Position numbers and translations under genes: made by a program. Of a stretch of 60,000 nucleotides of DNA, positions 24,215 to 34,960 are shown one piece after another (position 1 is the stretch's first letter; each line of letters begins with the position of its first letter). Source of the stretch: Bolinopsis microptera (taxonomy: Eukaryota; Ctenophora; Tentaculata; Lobata; Bolinopsidae); assembly GCF_026151205.1 (NCBI RefSeq), contig NC_087079.1, positions 4,857,230-4,917,229 on the forward strand, read 5' to 3'. The notes under the pieces are model-generated. The model ran no database searches. It had not been told where the DNA came from and worked only from the letters and a program-made list of their open reading frames with translations.

Positions 24215-24960
24215 TGACGAGTAATACTAATATCACAAATATATTTGATATTATGCTGGTCAGCGTCAGCTGACGATTAATAATATAATATCGCAAATAT
24301 TTGATTTTTGTATAAATTCCGCTGGCCAGCACTAACCGTACTAGTGCTAGCCAGCTCTAGCCAGCGCTAGCTGAGTAGCTGTCAATTGACAATTATAATA
24401 TTGCAAATATTTAATTTTGATAAATTGCGCTGGCCAGCGCTGGTCAATACAAAGCTAGCTGATGAGTAATATCGCAAATATATTACGCTGGCCAGCGCTT
24501 ATAAGTTATACTTATACCTGACGATTTATATCGCAAATATTTGATTGACGATGTCAATCCTTCGCATTTCGCCGATCTCTAGAGATCGGCGAAATGCGAG
24601 GGTCGTTCGCGCATCCAATAATGCTTCTCGCAACCACAGAGCTCTGTGGTTGCGAGAAGCATTATTGGATGCGCGAACGACCCAGCTAGTAGTGCATCGC
24701 GCTACAACGCAAGTATTTGATTTTGATGTATTGGCTATTGCGCTAGCTGACGAGTAATATCGCAATTATATTGCGCTGGCCAGCGCTTATAGCCGACGAG
24801 TAATATTGCAACTATATTGCACTGGCCAACGCTGCAGCTGCGCGCGAAAAGTGGCATGCAACGTATGTCAAATATATTGGCATTGCGCTGGCCAGCGCTA
24901 GCTGACGAGTAATATCGCAAACATTTTGCGCCGCGCTGGCCATCGATGGCAAGCGCCAGC
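24215..24960 (+). repeat. GCGCTGGCCAGCGC / GACGAGTAATATCGCAAATAT repeat cluster
   Basis: Units pair a palindromic core (GCGCTGGCCAGCGC) with GCTGACGAGTAATATCGCAA and a variable AT-rich stretch. About seven or eight degenerate units are present at uneven spacing of roughly 50-150 bp. A different palindrome is inserted at 24563-24683. Confidence 0.75.
24563..24683. repeat. Two adjacent perfect palindromes, 36 bp and 84 bp
   Basis: 24563-24598 (CGCATTTCGCCGATCTCT and its complement) and 24600-24683 (starting GGGTCGTTCGCGCATCC, centre CAGAGCTCTG) are exact inverted repeats without spacers, separated by one base. The second contains CCAATAATGCTTCTCGCAAC, a motif also at 10631 and, in diverged form, at 11120-11155. 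Confidence 0.95.
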
Positions 24961-25019
24961 TTGCGCTAGTTATTGAACTGTTTTTTGCGATAGTCTGAGG
25001 CGCTGGTCATCGCAAACTA

Positions 25020-25255
25020 TCGGGTTCGACAATATCGCATAGCCAGCGACAGCCAGCGCTGGATAGCGTCAACTAGCGCTGCCTGGATGGCGACAAGTAC
25101 AACTACAAGTACAACTAGCGATGGATGGCGACGACTAGCGAAAATTTATATTTTGCGCTGGCCAGCTTTGAATAGCGCTAGCCAGCGACAACTAGCGCTA
25201 GATGGCTATCCAGCGCTATCTAGTTGTCGCGTTTACACTTTACACTATCGCAAAA
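25020..25255 (+). repeat. Third, partial copy of the host segmental repeat
   Basis: Shares GGATGGCGACAAGTACAACT, CGAAAATTTATATTTTGCGC and GTTGTCGCGTTTACACT plus ATCGCAAAAGAA with 23330-23515. Homology stops after the CAAAAGAA string. Confidence 0.75.
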
Positions 25256-25640
25256 GAACCTATTGGGGTAAACATTATGCGAGAATTTCACCGAGCTAAC
25301 GCTGGTTAGTTACAATTTACGATTCGGATTAAACCTCCAAATAAAATAGAACCATGTTATCGATTCTTTAATTCATGACTGTCACTGATGTAATACTAAT
25401 ACCATAGGCATAATATTAATACCTTGGCTGTTATGAGACATGAGCGCTGCCTAGAGGAAAATCATGGTACCATAATTTTAGGATGATAATTAATCACTCT
25501 ACACTCGACTGTCACGTGACGAAAACGCCGTGATTTCATTGGTTAACCTAATAACGCGCCGCAGATCTCTATAAACACAAAATATTCATCGCGCGTGCAG
25601 TAAACTCAAATTAAGTCCTTATTTGTTACCGAAATTCAGA
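25256..25640. other. Unassigned DNA before the satellite
   Basis: No gene is seen. The satellite starts near 25640 with ACTTTCGACAAAACTGTACC. Confidence 0.35.
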
Positions 25641-28600
25641 CTTTCGACAAAACTGTACCATAATATGGATTGGTCGAAAATCGAGTGTTTTAGTGAATAA
25701 CTTATCTACAAAGCTGCCATATAGCCTGACTGACAATTTTCTCGACTGACTGACAATGTTTCTTCTTTTTCCCCATTTAGAATACAAAGATTAGTACATT
25801 TTAGCTTATGATTAATATTATATTTTTACCTATAGTTTACCTAGATTATAATATATTTTCAATTTTCTCAAGATCTGACAGATAGATTTTCTTTAAACTT
25901 TTGAAATAGTTACATGGTTATGTGGCAGATAATGTGTAAGAGTTTTGGAGAAATCCTATGTGCCAAACTTGAGATATGACTTCAAACACAAGGAAATATC
26001 TCCAAATTGGCAGTTTCTAACGGAAATCAGGCATATATTTCAAGATCTGACTGATAGATTTTCTTTAAACTTTCCAGATAATTACATGGCTATATGACGG
26101 ATAATGTGTACGAGTTTGGGAGAATTTCTATGTGCCAAACTTGAGATATGACTTCAAACACAAGAAAACTGTACCATAATATGGATTGGTCGAAAATCGA
26201 GTGTTTTAGTGAATAACTTAGAATATATTTTCAATTTTCTCAAGATCTGACCAATAGATTTTCTTGAAACTTTTCAGATAATTACATGGCTATATGACGG
26301 ATAATGTGTACGAGTTTGGGAGAATTTCTATGTGCCAAACTTGAGATATGACTTCAAACACAAGAAAACTGTACCATAATATGGATTGGTCGAAAATCGA
26401 GTGTTTTAGTGAATAACTTAGAATATATTTTCAATTTTCTCAAGATCTAACTGATAGATTTTCTTTAAACTTTTGAGATAGTTACATGGTTATATGGCGG
26501 ATAATGTGTGAGAGTTTTGGAGAAATTCTATGTGCCAAACTTGAGATATGACTTCAAACACAAGGAAATATCTCCAAATTGGCGGTCTCGGCGGAACACA
26601 GGGATATATTTCAAGATCTGACCGATAGATTTTCTTTAAACTTTCCAGATAATTACATGGCTATATGACGGATAATGTGTACGAGTTTGGGAGAATTTCT
26701 ATGTGCATAACTTGAGATATGACTTCAAACACAAGAAAACTGTACCATAATATTATGGATTGGTCGAAAATCGAGTGTTTTAGTGAATAACTTAGAATAT
26801 ATTTTCAATTTTCTCAAGATCTAACTGATAGATTTTCTTTAAACTTTCCAGATAATTACATGGTTATATGGCGGATAATGTGTGAGAGTTTTGGAGAAAT
26901 TCTATGTGCCAAACTTGAGATATGACTTCAAACACAAGGAAATATCTCCAAATTGGCGGTCTCGGCGGAACACAGGGATATATTTCAAGATCTGACCGAT
27001 AGATTTTCTTTAAACTTTCCAGATAATTACATGGCTATATGACGGATAATGTGTACGAGTTTGGGAGAATTTCTATGTGCATAACTTGAGATATGACTTC
27101 AAACACAAGAAAACTGTACCATAATATTATGGATTGGTCGAAAATCGAGTGTTTTAGTGAATAACTTAGAATATATTTTCAATTTTCTCAAGATCTGACT
27201 GATAGATCTTCTTTAAACTTTCCAGATAATTACATGGCTATATGACGGATAATGTGTACGAGTTTGGGAGAATTTCTACGTGCCAAACTTGAGATATGAC
27301 TTCAAACACAAGGAAATATCTCCAAATTGGCGGTTTCTAACGGAACACAGGCATATATTTCGAGATCTAACTGATAGATTTTCATTAAACTTTCCAGATA
27401 ATTACATGGCTATATGACGGATAATGTGTACGATTTTGGGAGAATTTCTATGTGCCAAACTTGAGATATGACTTCAAACACAAGAAAATATCTCCAAATT
27501 GGCGGTTTCTAACGGAACACAGGCATATATTTCGAGATCTAACTGATAGATTTTCATTAAACTTTCCAAATAGTTACATGGCTATAAGACGGATAATCCG
27601 TGCAAGTTTGGGACAATTTCTATGTGCCAAACTTGAGATATGACTTCAAACACAAGAAAACTGTACCATAATATGGATTGGTCGAAAATCGAGTGTTTTA
27701 GTGAATAACTTAAAATATATTTTCAATTTTCTCAAGATCTGACTAATAGATTTTCTTTAAACTTTCCAGATAATTACATGGCTATATGACGGATAATGTG
27801 TACGAGTTTGGGAGAATTTCTATGTGCCAAACTTGAGATATGACTTCAAACACAAGGAAATATCTCCAAATTGGCGGTTTCTAACGGAACACAGGCATAT
27901 ATTTCGAGATCTAACTGATAGATTTTCATTAAACTTTCCAGATAATTACATGGCTATATGACGGATAATGTGTACGAGTTTGGGAGAATTTCTATGTGCC
28001 AAACTTGAGATATGACTTCAAACACAAGAAAACTGTACCATAATATGGATTGGTCGAAAATCGAGTGTTTTAGTGAATAACTTAGAATATATTTTCAATT
28101 TTCTCAAGATCTAACTGATAGATTTTCTTTAAACTTTCCAGATAATTACATGGTTATATGGCGGATAATGTGTGAGAGTTTTGGAGAAATTCTATGTGCC
28201 AAACTTGAGATATGACTTCAAACACAAGGAAATATCTCCAAATTGGCGGTCTCGGCGGAACACAGGGATATATTTCAAGATCTGACCGATAGATTTTCTT
28301 TAAACTTTCCAGATAATTACATGGCTATATGACGGATAATGTGTACGAGTTTGGGAGAATTTCTATGTGCATAACTTGAGATATGACTTCAAACACAAGA
28401 AAACTGTACCATAATATTATGGATTGGTCGAAAATCGAGTGTTTTAGTGAATAACTTAGAATATATTTTCAATTTTCTCAAGATCTGAATGATAGATCTT
28501 CTTTAAACTTTCCAGATAATTACATGGCTATATGACGGATAATGTGTACGAGTTTGGGAGAATTTCTACGTGCCAAACTTGAGATATGACTTCAAACACA

Positions 28601-29624
28601 AGGAAATATCTCCAAATTGGCGGTTTCTAACGGAACACAGGCATATATTTCGAGATCTAACTGATAGATTTTCATTAAACTTTCCAGATAATTACATGGC
28701 TATATGACGGATAATGTGTACGATTTTGGGAGAATTTCTATGTGCCAAACTTGAGATATGACTTCAAACACAAGAAAATATCTCCAAATTGGCGGTTTCT
28801 AACGGAACACAGGCATATATTTCGGGATCTAACTGATAGATTTTCATTAAACTTTCCAGATAGTTACTTGGCTATAAGACGGATAATCCGTGCAAGTTTG
28901 GGACAATTTCTATGTGCCAAACTTGAGATATGACTTCAAACACAAGAAAACTGTACCATAATATGGATTGGTCGAAAATCGAGTGTTTTAGTGAATAACT
29001 TAAAATATATTTTCAATTTTCTCAAGATCTGACTAATAGATTTTCTTTAAACTTTCCAGATAATTACATGGCTATATGACGGATAATGTGTACGAGTTTG
29101 GGAGAATTTCTATGTGCCAAACTTGAGATATGACTTCAAACACAAGAAAATATTTCCAAATTGGCGGTTTCTAACGGAACACAGGCATATATTTCGAGAT
29201 CTAACTGATAGATTTTCATTAAACTTTCCAGATAGTTACATGGCTATAAGACGGATAATCCGTGCAAGTTTGGGACAATTTCTATGTGCCAAACTTGATA
29301 TATGACTTCAAACACGACAAAACTGTACCATAATATGGATTGGTCGAAAATCGAGTGTTTAGTGAATAACTTAGAATATATTTTCAATTTTCTCAAGATC
29401 TGACCAATAGATTTTCTTTAAACTTTTGAGATAGTTACATGGTTATATGGCGGATAATGTGTGAGAGTTTTGGAGAAATTCTATGTGCCAAACTTGAGAT
29501 ATGACTTCAAACACAAGAAAATATCTCCAAATTGGCGGTCTCGGCGGAACACAGGGATATATTTCAAGATCTGACTGATAGATTTTCTTTAAACTTTCCA
29601 GATAATTACATGGCTATATGACGG
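25640..29624 (+). repeat. Satellite array, forward orientation: 171-bp and about 200-bp monomers
   Basis: All monomers share about 130 bp from AGATCTGACTGATAGATTTT to TATGACTTCAAACACAAG. Type A (171 bp) continues GAAATATCTCCAAATTGGCGG and GGAACACAGG; type B (about 200 bp) continues AAACTGTACCATAATATGGA and CGAGTGTTTTAGTGAATAAC. From 26905 the order A B A A B A B occupies about 1290 bp and repeats from about 28192 to 29481. Open frames of 63 codons recur with the repeat and are by-products. Confidence 0.95.
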
Positions 29625-30833
29625 ATAATAGTAAGGGGAAAAGTGGCATTCCGTTGGATTTAAATGTTCACAAGGATTTAGCAACGGATTATGGTAGTTA
29701 GAACCCCTACGAACATAATTAGACTTGTCACCAATTTTGTATCTCGACAAAAACACCATTTTTTACCACTTTTTACCACCTTTGTACCACCTTTCTAGTT
29801 TGCCAAATATTTTTAGTTGTGAACGTCGTAGAAGGCTGAAAATTAACCTAAAATGTTTATCTTATCAAGGAGTAAAACTTTTGTATGAAAAATTTGTACA
29901 TTGGACAATCAGCTAATTGAATAATTACCAATTAGTTAATTACCAAAAAATGTGACAAATTTTTATTGGCTCAAAATGATTAAAATCGTTTGGAACACGG
30001 AAAATGCAGTTTTTAGAAAAACTTCAAAACTTTTTCACTTAAAATTTTTTTTCGAGACTGAAAAATTTCGAAAATTTGAAAAAAAAAATGTTCCGCCAAA
30101 AGTGATCGAATTGCATGAAACGTGGATAAAAATGCTTTGCAGAAAAACTTCGAACATTTTTAGATTGGGGAATACTAAAATCATCAATATTTGAAGTTGG
30201 AGTTCAGTAAATCTCGGCATATTTTAGTAATTAGGAATAGTTTAGCGGAAAGGGCTGAATCTGAAAAAGGTTAACCACACAATATTAGAGTTTCATAACT
30301 AATTACAATACAGCTTTATCAAATTCCACATAAAGAAACAGCACAAAAGGACCATTTAAGATCGAACCGATTTTACCTGCTGTATACTATCATTTTATTG
30401 ATTTCAAGGATCAAAACCTCTCTGTACCGTCAATCTTGCCAATCTATAAGTATACCGGGTATCTGAATGTACCGAACCTCTTCTTTGCCTCTATAATAAT
30501 TAGACCCAGTTGTGCAAGAAATGCGATTTCTCACAGGGGCTTCTTTTAACTGTGCACCTTTTGTCACTCTCGCAAGAGGCCCGGTACTGTAGGGGGTTAG
30601 GAAGTGACAAGTGTAAATATACCTTCCATCATCCACTGTGGCTTTTTTGTGTTGTGAATGCGCATGCCGCTTCGTTTGCTATGCAAGATATCTCGAATAA
30701 CCCCCATATGTCATTGCCAGGGTCGGGATAGAGCTGGAGATAGCATTGAGAGGTTGCTAGAAATAACTAGACTTAGAATAAAGTCTAGCTATCAGATTAT
30801 GATGAAAGGCTGTTAAGCTTAGGGGTGGGCGAC

Positions 30834-31097
30834 AATTGACCCCCCGACAATTGACCCCCGACAATTGACCTCCGACAATTGACCCCCGACAATATAACTT
30901 AATACAATTAACCCTGACCCTGACCCTGAACCTGACCCTGACCCTGACCCTGACCTGATCAATCGACTCCAGTGTAATTACATGGGGGGTCAATTGTCGG
31001 GGGGTCAATTGTCGTACTAAGCCCTAGATTTTGCGACAATTGACGCAAGTGTAATTACATAGGGGGTCAATTGTCGGGGGTCAATTGTCGGGGTACC
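30834..31097 (+). mobile_element. Short copy of the CAATTGTCGGGGGG element in the spacer of palindromic element 1
   Basis: It runs from GGTGGGCGACAATTGACC to GGTCAATTGTCGGGGTACC, the same termini as 43855-45075 in the opposite orientation. Between them are 15-bp GACAATTGACCCCCC units and a short (TGACCC)n block. The flanks share AAGCT directly outside each end, 5 of a possible 9 bases. Confidence 0.75.
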
Positions 31098-31537
31098 AAG
31101 CTCGATCAGGACGGTGATCTTGATAGGTCGGATAGCTGTACCTGGTTGCTTCCAGCCCACCGTGTCGCTTGGAAGTAAGTTCTCACCCCACCTCTTCCAA
31201 AAATGCGGTTACCAGAGCAGGAAACTCTTCTTCCTCCTCTTCTTTTAACCCAAACACAATCAGGTTCCTGCTCCTCTCCTCCTCTGCAGCCACAATCTTA
31301 TCTCCTTCTTCGGCGTTTTACTGTTGCAGACTGTATCACTTGCACTGTTCTTTTGCAGTACTCCTGCACTGTAGCTCTGTGTCCCTGACTCTACCGTGGT
31401 TTACACTGCCCCTCAACTGCAATCTTAAGTAACTTTAGTTCCTGCACTCTTTGGCCATTAAAATAACCAACTCCAATGAAACCCCGTGTAGCTACGTTCT
31501 GCTACCTCCATGCTAGCACCGCCCAGCTACCACCAGT
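31098..31537. other. Spacer of palindromic element 1 without a recognised gene
   Basis: Contains a pyrimidine-rich stretch (CTTCTTCCTCCTCTTCTTTT) and open frames of Ser/Leu/Cys-rich composition that I regard as non-coding. Confidence 0.4.
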
Positions 31538-33286
31538 TTATTCTAAGTCTAGAGCTATTTCTAGCAACCTCTCAATGCTATCTCCAGCCCTATCCCGACC
31601 CTGGCAATGACATATGGGGGTTATTCGAGGTATCTTGCATAGCAAACGAAGCGGCATGCGCATTCACAACACAAAAAAGCCACAGTGGATGATGGAAGGT
31701 ATATTAATTACACTTGCTTCCTATAATACCCCCCTATAATACCGGGCCTCTTGCGAGAGTGACAAAAGGTGCACAGTTAAAAGAAGCCCCTGTGAGAAAT
31801 CGCATTTCTTGCACAACTGGGTCTAATTATTATAGAGGCAAAGAAGAGGTCCGGTACATTCAGATACCTGGTATAGATTGGCAAGATTGACGGTACAGAG
31901 AGGTTTTGATCATTGAATTCAATAAAATGATAGTATACAGCAGGTAAAATCGGTTCGATCTTAAATGGTCCTTTTGTGCTGTTTCTTTATGTGGAATTTG
32001 ATAAGGCTGTATTGTAATTAGTTATGAAACTCTAACATTGTGTGGTTAACCTTTTTCAGGTTCAGCCCTTTCCGCTAAGCTATTCCTAATTACTAAAATT
32101 TGCCGAGATTTACTGAACTCCAACTTCAAATATTGATGATTTTAGTATTCCCCAATCTAAAAATGTTCGAAGTTTTTCTGCAAAGCATTTTTATCCACGT
32201 TTCATGCAATTCGATCATTTTTGGCGGAACATTTTTTTTCCAAATTTTCGAAATTTTTCAGTCTCGAAAAAAAATGTTAAGTGAAAAAGTTTTGAAGTTT
32301 TTCTAAAAACTACATTTCTCCGTGTTCCAAACGATTTTAATCATTTTGAGCCAATAAAAATTTTTCACTTTTTTTGGTAATTAACTAATTGGTGATTATC
32401 CAATTAGCTGATTGTCCAATGTACAAATTTTTCATACAAAAGTTTTACTCCTTGATAAGATAAACATTCTATGTTAATTTTCAGCCTTCTACGACGTTCA
32501 CAACTAAAAATATTTGGCAAACCAGAAAGGTGGTACAAAGGTGGTAAAAAGTGGTAAAAAGTGGTGTTTCTGTCGAGATACAAAATTGGTGACAAGTCTA
32601 ATTATGTTCGTAGGGGTTCTAACTACCATATTCCGTTGCTAAATCCTTGTGAACATTGAAATCCAACGGAACCCTTAAATCGACCACTTTTCCCCTTACT
32701 ATAATGTGTACGAGTTTGGGAGAATTTCTATGTGCCAAACTTGAGATATGACTTCAAACACAAGAAAACTGTACCATAATATGGATTGGTCGAAAATCGA
32801 GTGTTTTAGTGAATAACTTAGAATATATTTTCAATTTTCTCAAGATCTGACTGATAGATTTTCTTTAAACTTTTCAGATAATTACATGGCTATATGACGG
32901 ATAATGTGTACGAGTTTGGGAGAATTTCTATGTGCCAAACTTGAGAAATGACTTCAAACACAAGAAAATATCACCAAATTGGCGGTTTCTAACGGAACAC
33001 AGGCATATATTTCGAGATCTAACTGATAGATTTTCATTAAACTTTCCAGATAGTTACATGGCTATAAGACGGATAATCCGTGCAAGTTTGGGCGAATTTC
33101 TATGTGCCAAACTTGATATATGACTTCAAACACGACAAAACTGTACCATAATATGGATTGGTCGAAAATCGAGTTTTTTAGTGAATAACTTAAAATATAT
33201 TTTCGATTTTCTCAAGATCTGACCGATAGACTTTTTTAAAAACTTTTTAGACGGTTACATGGTTATATGGTGGATAATGTGTGAGA

Positions 33287-33764
33287 GTGGTATAACGACT
33301 CCTGTCCGACAGCGACATCTGTCCGACAGCGACATCTGTCCGACTCAGGGTACCAGAAAAAAACGACATCTGTCCGAAATTGTGACCTGATTTCAATACG
33401 ACACATTTCCAATTAGAGACATGATCTAAACTGTTACTTGCTAAATTGTATGCGTAACATGTCCAATTTGAGATATGATCTGAGCCATAGTTTACTACCA
33501 CAGTTTATTTTCATTTGATGTCGATAAATTGGACAATAGTTTCAATGTTATTTAAATGTTATATAAATTAATTCAATATAATACAATATCACAGAATCAA
33601 ATCTAAAGCATAGTCAAATTTCCGATAGCTTTAAGGAAATCCATAGGGTTGCTGTAGTTGTCGTAATCATCTACAATTCTCTGAAGTTGTCGATCATAAC
33701 GGATCCATTTAGGTGCACGTGGCTCAGGTAGTTCCCGCCCGTCTCTTTTGGTTTTCTTCACGTC
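33287..33764. mobile_element. Mutator-derived block, copy 1 (truncated)
   Basis: Begins ACGACTCCTGTCCGACAGCG with repeated GACATCTGTCCGA, followed by about 200 bp of AT-rich DNA and the C-terminal transposase coding fragment on the minus strand. It ends abruptly at CTTCACGTC, where satellite sequence resumes. Confidence 0.7.
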
Positions 33765-33767
33765 TCG
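33603..33767 (-). pseudogene. Mutator-like transposase C-terminal fragment, copy 1
   Basis: Minus-strand frame encoding VKKTKRDGRELPEP, then RYDRQLQRIVDDYDNY and a C-terminal MDFLKAIGNLTML with a stop. It matches copy 2 nearly residue for residue but lacks everything upstream, the frame continuing into satellite. No catalytic region is present. Confidence 0.6.
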
Positions 33768-34235
33768 GCGGAACACAGGAATATATTTCAAGATCTGACT
33801 GATAGATTTTCTTTAAACTTTCCAGATAATTACATGGCTATATGACGGATAATGTGTACGAGTTTGGGAGAATTTCTATTTGCCAAACTTGAGATATGAC
33901 TTCAAACACAAGAAAATATCTCCAAATTGGCGGTTTCTAACGGAACACAGGCATATATTTCGAGATCTAACTGATAGATTTTCATTAAACTTTCCAGATA
34001 GTTACATGGCTATAAGACGGATAATCCGTGCAAGTTTGGGCGAATTTCTATGTGCCAAACTTGATATATGACTTCAAACACGACAAAACAGTACCATAAT
34101 ATGGATTGGTCGAAAATCGAGTGTTTTAGTGAATAACTTAAAATATATTTTCGATTTTCTCAAGATCTGACCGATAGATTTTCTTTAAACTTTTTAGATG
34201 GTTACATGGTTATATGGTGGATAATTTGTGAGAGT

Positions 34236-34960
34236 GGTAACACGACTCCTGTCCGACAGCGACATCTGTCCGACAGCGACATCTGTCCGACTCAGGGTAC
34301 CAGAAAAAAACGACATCTGTCCGAAATTGTGACCTGATTTCAATACGACACATTTCCAATTAGAGACATGATCTAAACTGTTGCTTGCTAAATTGTATAC
34401 GTAACATGTCCAATTTGAGATATGATCTGAGCCATAGTTTACTACCACAGTTTATTTTCATTTGATGTCGATAAATTGGACAATAGTTTCAGTGTTATTT
34501 AAATGTTATATAAATTAATTCAATATAATGCAATATCACAGAATCATATCAAAGCATAGTCAAATTTCCGATAGTTTTAAGGAAATCCATAGGGTTGCTG
34601 TAGTTGTCGTAATCATCTACAATTCTCTGAAGTTGTCGATCATAACGGATCCATTTGGGTGCACGTGGCTCAGGTAGTTCCCGCCCGTCTCTTTTGGTTT
34701 TCTTCACGTCTGTAAGGGCTTGTTCTGCTTTAAGGCAATCAAGGAACTCCAAAATTGTGGGCTTCGAGCAGGAGAGCATTGAATGGAATCCGTGATTGTG
34801 GATTGCGATAAGTGATCTCCATACTGCTGTCCTATATGTACTCATGTCCTGTGATGTGATCGACAGCTTGTTAGGGAAATGACAATATGATCCGAAATTC
34901 GGACAGATGTCGCCAAAAACGACTCCTGTCCGACAGCGACATCTGTCCGAAATCCCTAAT
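34236..34960. mobile_element. Mutator-derived block, copy 2
   Basis: Bounded by GACTCCTGTCCGACAGCGAC on the left and, at 34896-34953, by GGACAGATGTCG followed by GACTCCTGTCCGACAGCGAC and ATCTGTCCGAAAT. These GGACAGATGTCG motifs in both orientations look like remains of terminal repeats. It encloses the transposase fragment. The satellite is in forward orientation before it and in reverse after it. Confidence 0.7.
34549..34845 (-). pseudogene. Mutator-like (MULE) transposase C-terminal fragment, copy 2
   Basis: The frame extends from 34983, but transposase-like sequence spans about the last 98 residues. TAVWRSL, LSCSKPTILEFLDCLKAEQA, RYDRQLQRIVDDYDNY and MDFLKTIGNL resemble the C-terminal helical region that follows the catalytic core in MULE/FLYWCH-type proteins (a His-rich segment, a Trp/Phe-x-Phe-Leu...Lys-x-Glu helix, then a closing Leu-x-x-Ile). 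The DDE catalytic core is absent, so no activity is expected. This is recognition from memory of the family pattern; a profile search would confirm it. Confidence 0.55.

Larger units (their letters stand above)
29630..32700. mobile_element. Palindromic element 1 in the satellite, 3071 bp, 5-bp duplication
   Basis: The ends are AGTAAGGGGAAAAGTGG and its complement. ATAAT flanks both sides (29625-29629 and 32701-32705), and many neighbouring monomers show the empty site ACGGATAATGTGTAC. The arms, about 29630-30785 and 31538-32700, pair over about 1.16 kb; the spacer is about 750 bp. No transposase is visible. A related element is at about 37171-39895. The superfamily is unassigned. Confidence 0.9.
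32701..34235 (+). repeat. Satellite array, forward, with a 947-bp duplicated block
   Basis: The A and B monomers continue. The run from an A monomer into a Mutator-derived block is present twice: equivalent points are 32932/33880, 33281/34228 and 33603/34549, giving an offset of 946-948 bp. Confidence 0.9.

Noticed and set aside
27452-29305. Recurring 63-codon frames (MPNLRYDFKHKK...) across the satellite
   Set aside because: They recur with the monomer on both sides of the array, and the 171-bp period simply keeps one frame open. Many copies are broken, and there is no start context or splice logic.
30825-31106. A 9-bp duplication around the shorter hexamer element
   Set aside because: AAGCTTAGG and AAGCTCGAT agree at only five positions, which is not enough to call.
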